In this document: piece after piece, positions 8,623-18,157 of the stretch
Layout of the letters: each line of letters begins with the position of its first letter
Numbering within the stretch: position 1 is the stretch's first letter
Assembly (NCBI RefSeq): GCF_002237595.1
Contig: NZ_CP022529.1
Span: 496,001-560,000 of the forward strand
From: Labrenzia sp. VG12
GTDB lineage: Bacteria; Pseudomonadota; Alphaproteobacteria; Rhizobiales; Stappiaceae
Reading direction: 5' to 3'
Length of the DNA: 64,000 nucleotides
Notes under the pieces: generated by a model
The model's database searches: none
What the model saw: only the letters and a program-made list of their open reading frames with translations
Told to the model about the DNA's origin: nothing
Made by a program: the position numbers and the translations under genes

Positions 8623-9960
8623 TTACCCGGACCTTTTGCCCAGAAGTCTGCTCAGAAAGCCGGGTTTTGCCGGCTTTTCGGCTTCTTCAGCCTGCTGGAC
8701 CTGTGCCCGTTGGGCAATGCTTCTTAGTTCTTCCATTGAAACACGCTTGGCGGCTGGTGGTGGCGGTGGTGTGGTCCGCCGTGAGAATTCCGGAATGTCC
8801 GGTGCGGGCTCCTCGGGCGCCTCAGTCTCTGCTTGGCCCGACGCAGGTCCATTGGCCACAGGGCTGGTCGCCGACACCGAAATATCGCTGGATTGTTCGG
8901 TCGGCGCTTCACTGCCGGGTTTGAGGGCGCGCAGCTGTTCCAGTATGGCTGCGTCGACCGGATCGTTCGGGTCAAGGTCGGATTCTGAAACACCGTCAAT
9001 GTCTTCTGCTATTTTCTTGCCATGGCCGTCATAGTGTTTGTAGATCGTCGGCGCGGCTTCCTGGACAATGCCGTATTTCGGATTGTGCACCACCTTAAGT
9101 TCGATCTCCGGTGCCCCGCCGTTTTTCGCCAGATGGTGCAGCACCTGGATCTTTTCATCCTCGTCCTCGCCGAAGACATCTCCATCGCGGATGATCTGAC
9201 CGGTTGCCTGCGTGAAGGCAACGAATTCGTACAGTTTCCGGGTGAGATAGTCAGGTGGAAGGCCACAAGGGCGGAATTCGAGCGTGTAGCCGATCATCGC
9301 CGGTGCGCCGGCTCCAATGACACCGACCAGCAGTTTGCCGGTGTCCGGATCTGTTTCACCATAGGGATGGGCATGCAGGTAAAGCAGGTTCTTACCGTCG
9401 CCGGTTGCCAGTTTGACAAAGAGTTCGGGCTTCATCAGGAACAGGCTTGTGCCCCAGAACACTGCCTCGGCCGTGCCCTGTTCGACGATGAAACGCGTCA
9501 CTTCCCGCGTCAGCGCCATGGCGACCTGAGCTTCTTCGGAAGTACAGAACGCGGTCTTGTCGGAGCCCACGACATCCCGGAGTTCTTCCGGCATGGCGTC
9601 GTGAGGGATCAGGCCCTTGCACACCGTAATCTGCGTATAGGCCGACGCCGAGGCGACAACCTCCGCTGCCCCGGGAAATGATTTCTTGACCGTATAGGCC
9701 TCGAGCGCCGTTTCCAGGTGATCTTTGTGTTCCAGCGGGTCGCTTTGCGTGACCAGGCAATGAAAGTCACCGCACAGCACACGTATGTCGAGATCCGTTG
9801 ATGTGTTCAGGAGTTTGCAGTCGTTGGCCGGAAGTCCAAGGCCGGCGGCGGCACTGACGATGAAGTCGAAGATGTCCTGGCCCCGCACCGGCTGCAAGGT
9901 GCGGTGCAGAACCTGGACGTCGACACTGGGAAGCGGATGTATCTGCACTGCGCTGACCAC
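8623..9960 (-). CDS. DUF4261-like protein of unknown function
   Basis: 445 residues. Residues 1-290 are compact and alpha/beta in look; the block CGLPPDYLTRKLYEFVAF followed by GQIIRDGDVFG resembles the C-terminal signature of DUF4261 (xxDGDTIG). The last 130 residues are low-complexity, with acidic and Ala/Pro-rich stretches, a TPPPPPAAKR segment and a basic SRLLGKRSG end, suggesting a disordered tail. The gene ends just after, and convergent with, the MerR gene. ATG 9960 is the first Met; no clear ribosome site helps the choice. The family assignment is tentative. Confidence 0.6.
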   Translation of the reverse strand: MVSAVQIHPLPSVDVQVLHRTLQPVRGQDIFDFIVSAAAGLGLPANDCKLLNTSTDLDIRVLCGDFHCLVTQSDPLEHKDHLETALEAYTVKKSFPGAAEVVASASAYTQITVCKGLIPHDAMPEELRDVVGSDKTAFCTSEEAQVAMALTREVTRFIVEQGTAEAVFWGTSLFLMKPELFVKLATGDGKNLLYLHAHPYGETDPDTGKLLVGVIGAGAPAMIGYTLEFRPCGLPPDYLTRKLYEFVAFTQATGQIIRDGDVFGEDEDEKIQVLHHLAKNGGAPEIELKVVHNPKYGIVQEAAPTIYKHYDGHGKKIAEDIDGVSESDLDPNDPVDAAILEQLRALKPGSEAPTEQSSDISVSATSPVANGPASGQAETEAPEEPAPDIPEFSRRTTPPPPPAAKRVSMEELRSIAQRAQVQQAEEAEKPAKPGFLSRLLGKRSG

Positions 9961-10044
9961 TGCTATTGTTGACCCGCGCCAATGGTAGCGCTGGTGCGTG
10001 AAGAAAAGAATAGCGGATCAGGTGAGTTTTCGCGTCCGGGCTCC

Positions 10045-11244
10045 CTAGTTCAGTCCCATGCAGGACGCATAGAAACTGGTTGTTGCCGGCCAGTCTGAGA
10101 AGATGCCCCTGACGCCCACCTCCTGCGCCAGCACATCGATGACTTCAAGCATCTTGCCGTCGCTGTCGATCGCATCGCCGATAGACTGATAGTACCAGCC
10201 ACCACCGGAATTGAGCGGCCCGGAGCGTTCCAGGGTCCAGGTGATCAGATCGAGACCGGCTTTTCTGGCCTCAACGGCATAGGGGGAGGGGACGAATTTG
10301 CCGTCTTCCAGCGTCACCAGGACAAAGAGCGGCGGTGCGATGTAATTCACACCCATCTTCTTCAGCTCCTCCATGGACGGGGAGAAGGTCGACGGATCGA
10401 GCGGGTTCAGGTCCCGGCGGGCGTCGAGATAAACCGCCTGCTTCCCGAACTCCGGTTCGTTCTCGATCCAGTAGAGTACGTCCTGAAGATTGAAGGACTG
10501 GGCAAACACATCTTCCGGCGGAATGCCAGCTTCCTTGTACTCGTCAATCAGCTTCTGGGCATAGTCCTGCTGGGACAAACCGTCATGGGGCATCGCCACT
10601 TTCGGCGCTTTCAGTTCCGGTGTGAACTTTGCACCAAGATCCTTGAAAAGAGCGATGCTCTCCTTGTGGGTCAAAAGCGTGCCGGCAGCACCGTAAAGTT
10701 CGGTTCGCCAGGGAGCCGTGCCGTTCAGATAGGCCTCCACCGTTTCGGCCTTCTTGTTTGCGCTGTCCATCTTGCCGCGCAACTTTTTGAACTCGGCAAG
10801 AGTGAGGTCTGACGTCCGGCATTCCGCGGACGCCGGCTGATCGCCGCTCGCGGGGGTGAAGCCCCTGGTGCATTTGCCGGCAAGATCCGTCGCCAGGATG
10901 TTGGTGGTCGTATGCAGGTCGTTCTGGGAGTGGCGGCAGACCAGTTCCTTGTCGGCGGTGAAGGTCACATCGCATTCCTGGATGCCAGCACCCATTATTG
11001 CGGCCGCGCGATAGCCTTCTTCCGTGTGTTCGGGAAACTGAAGCGGTGCGCCCCGGTGGGCGATGGAAAACAGCGTCGGTTGGACCGGATTTCCGAGACA
11101 GGCCTGGAGCTTATCCTTCAAAGGGCCGTCTTCCATCTGACTCACAAGCCAGGCAGGTCGGGGGCCGATATCGGCTGCGGTTACGGCTGTCGGCGCGGCA
11201 AGGCTGATGCTGGCAAAGAGGGTAAGAGCGAGGGAGAGTTTCAT
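10045..11244 (-). CDS. Periplasmic glycerophosphodiester phosphodiesterase family protein
   Basis: 399 residues. Signal peptide 1-23 (cleavage near AVTAADI), then a GDPD TIM barrel: FSIAHRGAPLQFPEHTEEGYRAA carries the catalytic HRG and the metal-binding Glu, ECDVTFTADKELVCRHSQNDLH the second His, and GLDLITWTLERSG a late barrel strand. Family members hydrolyse glycerophosphodiesters to alcohol and glycerol-3-phosphate. Conserved Cys pairs may form disulfides. It stands alone with no transporter beside it; exact substrate unknown. Confidence 0.85.
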   Translation of the reverse strand: MKLSLALTLFASISLAAPTAVTAADIGPRPAWLVSQMEDGPLKDKLQACLGNPVQPTLFSIAHRGAPLQFPEHTEEGYRAAAIMGAGIQECDVTFTADKELVCRHSQNDLHTTTNILATDLAGKCTRGFTPASGDQPASAECRTSDLTLAEFKKLRGKMDSANKKAETVEAYLNGTAPWRTELYGAAGTLLTHKESIALFKDLGAKFTPELKAPKVAMPHDGLSQQDYAQKLIDEYKEAGIPPEDVFAQSFNLQDVLYWIENEPEFGKQAVYLDARRDLNPLDPSTFSPSMEELKKMGVNYIAPPLFVLVTLEDGKFVPSPYAVEARKAGLDLITWTLERSGPLNSGGGWYYQSIGDAIDSDGKMLEVIDVLAQEVGVRGIFSDWPATTSFYASCMGLN

Positions 11245-11313
11245 GGGGCTACCATCGAATTGGGAAGGGACAAGGGAGTAACTAGACGCCGAGTGCTGCG
11301 CCGCAAGGGGGCG

Positions 11314-12549
11314 TCAAGCGGCTGACCATCTGATCTTCAGTGCCTCCGGACCTCTGACCGAAAGCCCGCGCTTGTAACGCACGTCGGGATTTGACAGCTC
11401 AACGGACTTGTAGCGCTTCAAGAGCGTTGAAAAGATGATGTCCATGTCGAGCCGGGCGAGGTGGTTGCCGAGGCAGAAATGGGCGCCGCGGCCAAAGGCG
11501 ATGTGCCAGTTGGGAGTGCGGCCGACATCGAACCGGTCGGCATCCGGAAACTGTTTCGGGTCGCGGTTGGCCGCGCCGTAAAGCACGCCGAACTTGGTGC
11601 CGCTTGGATAGGTCTGGCCGCAGATCTCGACGTCTTCCGTGCAGTATCGATGAAAGAAGGGCAGGGGAGACTCGTAGCGGAACATTTCCTGGACGGCGGT
11701 TTTCATAAGGGCAGGGTCATCCCGCAGACGCTGCATTTCATCCGGGAATTTCAACAGCGCGTGCATGCCGCTGCCAAGCACGTCGATGGTCGAGCCATGC
11801 CCGGCCATCAGGATCAGCATGGCAGTGGAAATGAACTCGTCATGGCTCATCTGGCCGACACGCTCTGCTTCGATCATCACGGAAAGAAGATCGTCCTTGG
11901 GATCGGCAGCGCGCGCGGCCTTCAGCTCCAGCAGGTAGTGGTAGAACTCGGTCGTGTTGGTTTCGGCAAGTTCCTTGCGCTCGTCGGAGCGGTCGATGTC
12001 GAAAAACTGGACAATGTTCTCCGACCAGACCCGCAGCTGTGGGCAGTCTTCGTCCGGAACGCCGAGGACCCGGCCGATGATATGGCCGGGCACATGGGCG
12101 GCAAGGTCCTCGACAAAGTCGATCTCATCCCGGTCGGACAGTTCGTCGAACAGCCGGTCGACATAGGCCTGAATGCCATCGCGCAATTTCCCGACCATGA
12201 CGGGCGTGAACAGCTTGAACACCTGCTTGCGCAGCCGGTCATGCACGGCGCCGTCGCTGTCGAGCAGGGAAAACTGCACGAAGCGGGAATGATGCGGCAT
12301 GTCGTGCCAGTTCTGCGTCCGTTTCTGTTCGGCGATTTCGTCAGCCGTTGCAATGTGATCCAGCGAGCGGACCATCTTGTCGTGCTGCACGATTTCCGAG
12401 ACATCGTCGAAACGCGCCGCCAGCCAGACGTCGAACTCCTTGAACCAGGTCAGCCCCTCTTTCGCTCTGAGAGCCTCGTAAAAAGGATGCGGGTCCTGTG
12501 CAAAGGCGTCGGTAAGGGGCTGAAAGGAAAGGTCTGTGGACGGGCTCAT
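11314..12549 (-). CDS. Cytochrome P450
   Basis: 411 residues. I-helix LILMAGHGSTIDVLGSG (degenerate AGxxT), the K-helix ExxR in EMFRYESP, and the haem loop FGRGAHFCLGNHLAR with the axial Cys are all present, so it should bind haem and oxygen. It resembles soluble bacterial class I P450s, which need ferredoxin and reductase; neither is adjacent. ATG 12549 (MSPSTDLSFQPL) is preferred over an upstream Met at 12681 whose extension is Pro/Arg-rich and unlike P450 N-termini. Substrate unknown. Confidence 0.93.
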   Translation of the reverse strand: MSPSTDLSFQPLTDAFAQDPHPFYEALRAKEGLTWFKEFDVWLAARFDDVSEIVQHDKMVRSLDHIATADEIAEQKRTQNWHDMPHHSRFVQFSLLDSDGAVHDRLRKQVFKLFTPVMVGKLRDGIQAYVDRLFDELSDRDEIDFVEDLAAHVPGHIIGRVLGVPDEDCPQLRVWSENIVQFFDIDRSDERKELAETNTTEFYHYLLELKAARAADPKDDLLSVMIEAERVGQMSHDEFISTAMLILMAGHGSTIDVLGSGMHALLKFPDEMQRLRDDPALMKTAVQEMFRYESPLPFFHRYCTEDVEICGQTYPSGTKFGVLYGAANRDPKQFPDADRFDVGRTPNWHIAFGRGAHFCLGNHLARLDMDIIFSTLLKRYKSVELSNPDVRYKRGLSVRGPEALKIRWSAA

Positions 12550-12830
12550 GCAGGGCTCTTGGCGTGGCGGGCGATGGGTTAGAATTGTGATTCTTGGCAG
12601 GGTCGTGGATTTCGCCTGCCAAGTGCAAGGGGAAAGCGGCATTTGTCGGCGGATTTGTGGCCTCCCGGGCCAGTTATCCAAAGCCGGAGGAGCCGGGTTC
12701 TGGGGATAGTGAGGAAATGACAGTTCTGACGATACCGCGCGAGGGCTGAAATTCTTAACACTTCCTGAATGCGGGGCGTGGGGGCCTTGCTTGCACAGAC
12801 TGAACAGAGCGAAGAGTGCGTGAGGCCGAA

Positions 12831-13019
12831 ATGCGGGTGCCCGAGGCGTTCCATGACGAGTACCAGACGTTTTTGCGGGACACCGGTTTCGACAATCCGG
12901 ACCCGCAGGCCCTGCTCATGGACCTGGCCTCGCTCAGCATGGAAGTCTATCTGAAGGACATCGCCTGGCTGTCGGAGTTCATTGGCCGCGTGCAGCGGGC
13001 CAAGCAGCAGGCGGCCTGA
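12831..13019 (+). CDS. Small hypothetical protein, 62 aa
   Basis: Sequence MRVPEAFHDEYQTFLRDTGFDNPDP followed by an amphipathic helical region ending in RVQRAKQQAA. ATG 12831 has GAGG (12822-12825) five bases upstream; an in-frame GTG at 12816 is an alternative. No family recognised. Composition is protein-like and the opposite strand lacks a better gene. Confidence 0.55.
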   Translation: MRVPEAFHDEYQTFLRDTGFDNPDPQALLMDLASLSMEVYLKDIAWLSEFIGRVQRAKQQAA

Positions 13020-13204
13020 GGGATCATCGTATTCCTGCAAGGAAAGCCTCGGAGCTTGCCGGGGTATCAGTCTTCCCGAATTTCAGGAACATTCACCGAT
13101 TGTAAATATCGTCGGCAATAGCGTTGCGAGTGTCGTCCGGAGCAAGGACGGAGCACAAAACGCCTTGCGTGACTGCACTTCAACAAAACGCGGAAATCTG
13201 TTCG

Positions 13205-13540
13205 GTGATTGATTTTCTGCTCGGCTATGCGCCGTTCCTTGCCTTCGCTGCCGGTTTGATTTGGGGAACGGTTATGCGTTCGCAGCGCATTTCAGCATGG
13301 CATTATCCGGTCCTGATCTTCGGTCTCTATGTGACCTGCTTCCTAATGAGTTTTGTCATCGGAATGGTGAAGTCGAATGACGGAGGCCCGATGAACGGCT
13401 TTGTATTGCTGATGGTTCTGGCTTCGTATCCGTTTTCATTGCCGCTGGTGGTCCATGCAGGCTGGATCGTCTCAAGATTGAACAAGGCACTTCTGATCAA
13501 ACTGGGTGACTTCGTCCGTCTGAAATTGAGGTCTCAATGA
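13205..13540 (+). CDS. Hypothetical membrane protein, 111 aa
   Basis: Starting from GTG 13205 the protein (MIDFLLGYAPFLAFAAGLIWG) has three hydrophobic segments, at about residues 4-22, 33-55 and 64-88, and a basic C-terminal tail. The frame is open further upstream to a TTG at 13124, but that extension is not membrane-like. No family recognised. The following gene begins about 140 bases later in the same direction. Confidence 0.5.
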   Translation: MIDFLLGYAPFLAFAAGLIWGTVMRSQRISAWHYPVLIFGLYVTCFLMSFVIGMVKSNDGGPMNGFVLLMVLASYPFSLPLVVHAGWIVSRLNKALLIKLGDFVRLKLRSQ

Positions 13541-13676
13541 AAAGCTGACCATTTGCCGATGAAGTTGTGCGGCGTCCTGGCATCGGTTGAAACCAGAGAA
13601 GGTCTGGAAAAACCGGACAAATACGAAAAGAGTTTGGAAACGAAGTTTCGCGAGCAGCTGCGAAGAAGGCATTGAT

Positions 13677-14864
13677 ATGGGATATTCCTTCGGCTGGTGG
13701 GATTACAGCAGCGACGGCGCCGAGCCGCAAATGATCTGCCGGCAGTCACAAGAGCGTGTTGCCCTTTTGGGACCACTCGAGGAGCCTTGGTGCGGCAAGG
13801 CGATTTCAACCCACACTTTGCTGCCGAAGGAGTGCTGGAAACGGTTTGAATACCGACATGCCGACTTCCGGTTTCCATTGGTCGTCAATTGGCGCCCGGA
13901 AACGGGGAGAGCCCTGCTTGACTACAATCTTTCAGCAGAGGTTTGGCGCCAGGAAACAGGTGCGGAGACTGAACATCCGCCTTATGGAGGCTGGGCGCGC
14001 GTAGACGAAATGGTGTCCGACGCTTTCTGGTGCTGGCCGGGTCTGCTGGAAGGCTATCTTCCGCTCACGAAACAGCAAGCAGTTGAAAAAGACTGGTTTG
14101 ACGCCATTGAACTGGTTGGTGGATATTTCGGGCCGTCATGGCAGCGAGATCTGGTTGCTTGGGAGTCGCTCTCGTGCGGTGGCGGCCCGGACGATTCAGA
14201 CTGTCTTTATATCTACGAGTATTTGTATGCTGATTTTGAGGCTGCACCGGTCATCAGTGAGATTATTCCATTCGCTTACAAAGGAAATACAGAGCAGCTG
14301 TCGAGGCTGCAGACGGCTGGAACAGAAGCGTTTGTCTTTCCAAGGGTGTTGCGGCCGGAGGTGTCGCAGGAGGCCGTTGCCTGGAGCAAGGCCGATGAAC
14401 GAAACGCCAGCCAAATTGCGGTCTCAAGCGTTGGCGGTGTGCTAAAACTTGGACATTATGATCGAACGGCAAGCCATGTTTCACGTCAGTCCATTTATGA
14501 CGGGTTTCACATTTTGAAGAGTGGTGAACAGGTTTTTGCAAGACTTGCAAATACTTATTCAAGTTGCAGGCATCAAACACTGAAGAAAAGAAACATCGCG
14601 CATCTCTATCTGGCCTATGTGCATCCCATCTTGATGGCGGAAACGATCTCCGGTTTTGATCCATCCGACTGGATTTCCAGGAATTTGAACCCTGCATCCG
14701 TCGTGGAGATGAACCGAGAGTTGCTGGCCGCTGCCAGACATTGGTCCTGGGCAAACGACGGCGCCGTAAACGGCAATCATTCACCGAATGCCTGTGCAAC
14801 ACATATGAATTTTCTTGGCGGCATTCTTGCAGCCTATCGCTGCCGCCTCATCCGGTTTGCATGA
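13677..14864 (+). CDS. Hypothetical protein, 395 aa
   Basis: No family recognised. The protein is Trp/Tyr-rich (MGYSFGWWDYSSDGAE), apparently soluble, with several Cys and no transmembrane segment. ATG 13677 is chosen over 13587 because AGAAGG (about 13662-13667) lies upstream and the upstream 30 codons are Lys/Arg/Asn-rich. Base use looks AT-richer and less codon-biased than in nearby genes, suggesting possible acquisition. It is convergent with the adenylate cyclase gene. Confidence 0.6.
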   Translation: MGYSFGWWDYSSDGAEPQMICRQSQERVALLGPLEEPWCGKAISTHTLLPKECWKRFEYRHADFRFPLVVNWRPETGRALLDYNLSAEVWRQETGAETEHPPYGGWARVDEMVSDAFWCWPGLLEGYLPLTKQQAVEKDWFDAIELVGGYFGPSWQRDLVAWESLSCGGGPDDSDCLYIYEYLYADFEAAPVISEIIPFAYKGNTEQLSRLQTAGTEAFVFPRVLRPEVSQEAVAWSKADERNASQIAVSSVGGVLKLGHYDRTASHVSRQSIYDGFHILKSGEQVFARLANTYSSCRHQTLKKRNIAHLYLAYVHPILMAETISGFDPSDWISRNLNPASVVEMNRELLAAARHWSWANDGAVNGNHSPNACATHMNFLGGILAAYRCRLIRFA

Positions 14865-14916
14865 GGCCGGCAAAATTCATTGAGGTGACCGGTCAGCGAA
14901 TAGCGAAGGTATCGTC

Positions 14917-16776
14917 CTATCCGTTTCCTACCAGTTCAAACACTTTGACCGGCGTGTCGTAGCCCTTCACCGCCGTTTCCCCAACCGACCTTGCCTCGAC
15001 CCGGCCCTCGACCCGTTTCGCCAGATCCTCGCTGATCAGGATGCTGGATTTCAGATCACGGTTGAGCCCCTCCAGCCGGGAGGCGAGATTGACCGTGTCG
15101 CCGAGCGCGGTGTAGTTCAGCCGGTCCGAACTGCCGACATTGCCGACGATGGCGAGGCCGCAATGCAGTCCGATGCGGGTTCTGACCGGGGGGATGTCGC
15201 CATCGTTCCAGGAATCGGTCTCCGCCTTGCTGGCCGCAATCACAGCAAGCGCCGCCTCACAGGCCTTGGCGGCATGGTCCTCCACCTGGTTCGGTGCGTT
15301 CCAGAAGGCCATAACCGCATCGCCGATGTATTTGTCGATCGTGGCGTCGTGATCCAGCAGGGTTTGGGTCACGATCTCGAAATAACGCGACATGCGCCGC
15401 ATGACCTCTTCCGGTTCCAGATGAGAGGACATGGCGGTGAAGTTTTCCAGGTCCATGAAGAGGACAGTGATGTCGCGTTTTTCCCCGCCGGGTTCAGGCA
15501 CTTCCTGGCGTTCGATCATCCGGCGCACCAACGCCTTGGGTACATATCGACCGAAGGTTTGCAGCGAGGTGCGCATCTGGTCGAGCGCGCCTTCAAGCTT
15601 GTAGATCTCATCGACAACGGATTCATGCGGGAAGGGGTTTTCCAGATCAAATTCCCGGATGCGCCGGGTGCCGTCCGCAAGCACCTGAAGCGGACGCGAC
15701 AGCGAGCGCGAAACCAGCCAGATCAGCGGGATGCTGCACAGGGCGATCAGAATCGAAACAGCTATCGTGCGCTGAGAGGCCCGCGTCAGCTCGCCCACGA
15801 CGGCGGAAAGCGGCAGAGCGATGGCCAGGTTCTCCAGCTTGTTCGCCCCCAGCTCGATCTTGGACAGGTGGGTGATCCACATCTGGCCATTGACGTCGAT
15901 GGTATCGACGGTGTCCTGATCCGTACTCAGTACCTGCTTCTGCAAGGCTTCGATCGCCGCCCGCCATTCACTCCGGTCGACATTTTCGTTTTCCGAGGAG
16001 TTGGCCAGCAGCAGGCCCTCCTGACTGATAATCGCCAGGACACCGTCCTTGGCCTGCGGTTCGGAATTCAGGAAAAGGTCGAGATCGTCGAGCGTCAGGT
16101 CGACTCCGACAACACCTTTTGCATAGCGCTTGCTGACCGTCAGGCCCGGCTTGCCGGTGCCCGCAAACAGGTAGACGTCGGTGCGGGTGACGTGATTGAC
16201 CTTTGAAGCTGCCTTGAACCAGGGGCGTTCGCGCGGGTCATAGTCGATTTCGTAAGTGCTGGTTGTTGCCAGCGTGTCGCCGTTTTCATCCAGAAACCGA
16301 TCATAGCGGATCGGTCTGTCCCGGTCGCCGCGCAGGATGATCTGTTCCAGCAGAAACGTGCCTTCCGGCGCTCCCAGGGCTTCAAGGTCTTCTTTTGAGC
16401 GGGTGCGGGCAGCGCCGATCAGGTAGCTGCTGCCGTCCTGGTAACCGATATAGATATTGGCGATCTGCGGCATGACCGAGACAAAGGAGATCATGCGTTT
16501 GCGCGCCGGGTGGCCGCTTGCCTTTGGAACGGCGTCCACATCCAGCCAGTCGCCGGAATAGTCGGCGATGGAGTTGATCGGCGCAATCAGCGAGGCGGTC
16601 TGCAGCCGGATCACTTCGGCCGAGCGTGCCATCAGCTCCCGCCCCGCCGTCAGGGCCGCGGCGCGGTTGGAATAGTGGGTATAGGAAATGATCGTGGCAG
16701 CCAGTGCCAACGCAACGCCGAGCGTCACTGCAAAAAGGCTCAACGTGATCGGAAATCTGGATCGGCGTAAATTCAC
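14917..16776 (-). CDS. Membrane adenylate/guanylate cyclase with dCache sensor and HAMP
   Basis: 619 residues. TM1 about 9-31, a periplasmic double-Cache-type sensor about 40-320 (contains YEIDYDPRERPWFKAA, typical of dCache), TM2 about 335-355, HAMP about 355-410, then a class III cyclase domain about 435-610. Metal-binding Asp residues are in LFMDLENFT and DKYIGDAVMAFW; the Lys of DKYIGD is the purine-binding position, and TALGDTVNLASRL has Thr at the partner position, as in class IIIb cyclases. It probably makes cAMP from ATP in response to a periplasmic ligand. The ligand is unknown. Confidence 0.93.
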   Translation of the reverse strand: MNLRRSRFPITLSLFAVTLGVALALAATIISYTHYSNRAAALTAGRELMARSAEVIRLQTASLIAPINSIADYSGDWLDVDAVPKASGHPARKRMISFVSVMPQIANIYIGYQDGSSYLIGAARTRSKEDLEALGAPEGTFLLEQIILRGDRDRPIRYDRFLDENGDTLATTSTYEIDYDPRERPWFKAASKVNHVTRTDVYLFAGTGKPGLTVSKRYAKGVVGVDLTLDDLDLFLNSEPQAKDGVLAIISQEGLLLANSSENENVDRSEWRAAIEALQKQVLSTDQDTVDTIDVNGQMWITHLSKIELGANKLENLAIALPLSAVVGELTRASQRTIAVSILIALCSIPLIWLVSRSLSRPLQVLADGTRRIREFDLENPFPHESVVDEIYKLEGALDQMRTSLQTFGRYVPKALVRRMIERQEVPEPGGEKRDITVLFMDLENFTAMSSHLEPEEVMRRMSRYFEIVTQTLLDHDATIDKYIGDAVMAFWNAPNQVEDHAAKACEAALAVIAASKAETDSWNDGDIPPVRTRIGLHCGLAIVGNVGSSDRLNYTALGDTVNLASRLEGLNRDLKSSILISEDLAKRVEGRVEARSVGETAVKGYDTPVKVFELVGNG

Positions 16777-16873
16777 CTCCAGTCAGCTCCCCCGAGACAG
16801 ATTTTGGTGTTTGTGGTGACGGGAAAGCTATTGAACAAGCAGGCGCTTGGCAACTGCGAGACAGGTTTTCGGA

Positions 16874-17389
16874 TCAGGCGGAGAGCGCGGGTCTTTCCTG
16901 AGAGTGGCTCACCAGATAAGTGGCTTTCGCCGGAACGGGCAACAGCGCCTCGGCAAGGGCGATCCGCTCGGGCGTGTAATAGTGCTCTTCATGCAGCAGA
17001 TTGACCGTGCCGACCAGCGTATCGTCGAGCACCACCGGCAGGTTGATGACCGAGCCGCAGCCCAGTTGGCCGATCAGTTCGTAATCGGGAAACACCTGAG
17101 AAATATCCGTCAGGGTGTTGGCGACGAACATTTTTTTCTCGCCATGCACCTGGTTGAACCAGGCGTCATAGGTAATCGGTTTGGTGCCGGAGACCGGATA
17201 GGCTTCCGGGTGGGAGGTGTAGGAACGGCAGGCGAGTTCGTTTGCCATGTCAACACGCATGAAGGTGAAAAGCTTGACGCCAACCGTTGCACGGGTGAGA
17301 GCCAAAAGAGCGTCGAACGCCGCACCAGCGGTTTCGGCTTTCGAAAGAGCGCGGTCGAATTCGGCTAGTGGGCCGCTGAAATCGGTCAT
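16874..17389 (-). CDS. GAF domain protein
   Basis: 171 residues forming a single GAF-like domain (FDALLALTRATVGVKLFTFMRVD ... GCGSVINLPVVLDDTLVGTVNLLHEEHYYTPERIALAEAL). No output domain is attached. It lies just after the end of the peptide ABC transporter operon in the same orientation (15 bases from the ATPase stop), so it may be cotranscribed upstream of the cyclase. Possibly a small-molecule sensor; ligand unknown. Confidence 0.8.
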   Translation of the reverse strand: MTDFSGPLAEFDRALSKAETAGAAFDALLALTRATVGVKLFTFMRVDMANELACRSYTSHPEAYPVSGTKPITYDAWFNQVHGEKKMFVANTLTDISQVFPDYELIGQLGCGSVINLPVVLDDTLVGTVNLLHEEHYYTPERIALAEALLPVPAKATYLVSHSQERPALSA

Positions 17390-17404
17390 AAAAGTCTCAG
17401 ATGA

Positions 17405-18157
17405 TCAGGCAGGTTGAAGGGCACCGCCGCTGGCGGCAAAAAGTTCTTGAGAATACGCATCGGCAAGCCTGCCGGTTTTCAGGCTCTCGACATCCGCAAT
17501 CTCCACGATCCGCCCGTGGCGCATCACTGCCAGGCGGTCGCAGAGGAAAGAGACGACGGGCAGGTTGTGGGTCACCAGCAGATAGGTGAGGCCCTGATCT
17601 CGGCGCAGCTTTTTCAGAAGATTGAGAATTTCGGCCTGAACCGAAACGTCCAGCGCCGACGTCGGTTCGTCGAGCAGCAGAAGGCGCGGTTCCAGCATCA
17701 GGGCTCTGGCAATGGCAACGCGCTGCCGCTGACCGCCGGAGAGCTGGTGGGGAAAACGAAACCGGAAACGCTGGTCGAGGCCGACGGCGTCGAGCATTTC
17801 CTTGACGCGCTTGTCACGCCCGCCGATGCCGTGAATGGCGAGGGGCTCGGCGAGGCAGCTATCGACCGTTTTTCGGGGATGCAATGAGCCGTAAGGGTCC
17901 TGGAACACCATCTGGCAGGTTTCGGCAAAGGCGATGTCCGGCGCGTGGCCGCGTGCTGCACCAAAGACGGACAAGTTGCCCGTCCAGTCCGGCGCCAGCC
18001 CCGAAATCGCTTTCAGGATCGTGGATTTGCCGGAACCGGACTCGCCGACCAGCGCGAAGCTTTCGCCCTGGGCGACGTCAAAGGACACTTCATGCACGAC
18101 GCGGGTGCTGCCGTAGCTGACCGAAAGGTTGTTTAGGGAAAGGGCGCTGTTGTTCAT
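17405..18157 (-). CDS. Peptide-type ABC transporter ATP-binding protein (DppF/OppF-like)
   Basis: 250 residues. Walker A GESGSGKST, signature LSGGQRQRVAIARAL, Walker B LLLLDEPTSALD and the H-loop LVTHNLPVV are intact. It overlaps the preceding ATPase gene by 4 bases (18154-18157), so the two ATPases are coupled and presumably form the heterodimeric motor of the dipeptide/oligopeptide permease encoded upstream. The C-terminal zinc-binding oligopeptide extension is short. Confidence 0.92.
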   Translation of the reverse strand: MNNSALSLNNLSVSYGSTRVVHEVSFDVAQGESFALVGESGSGKSTILKAISGLAPDWTGNLSVFGAARGHAPDIAFAETCQMVFQDPYGSLHPRKTVDSCLAEPLAIHGIGGRDKRVKEMLDAVGLDQRFRFRFPHQLSGGQRQRVAIARALMLEPRLLLLDEPTSALDVSVQAEILNLLKKLRRDQGLTYLLVTHNLPVVSFLCDRLAVMRHGRIVEIADVESLKTGRLADAYSQELFAASGGALQPA

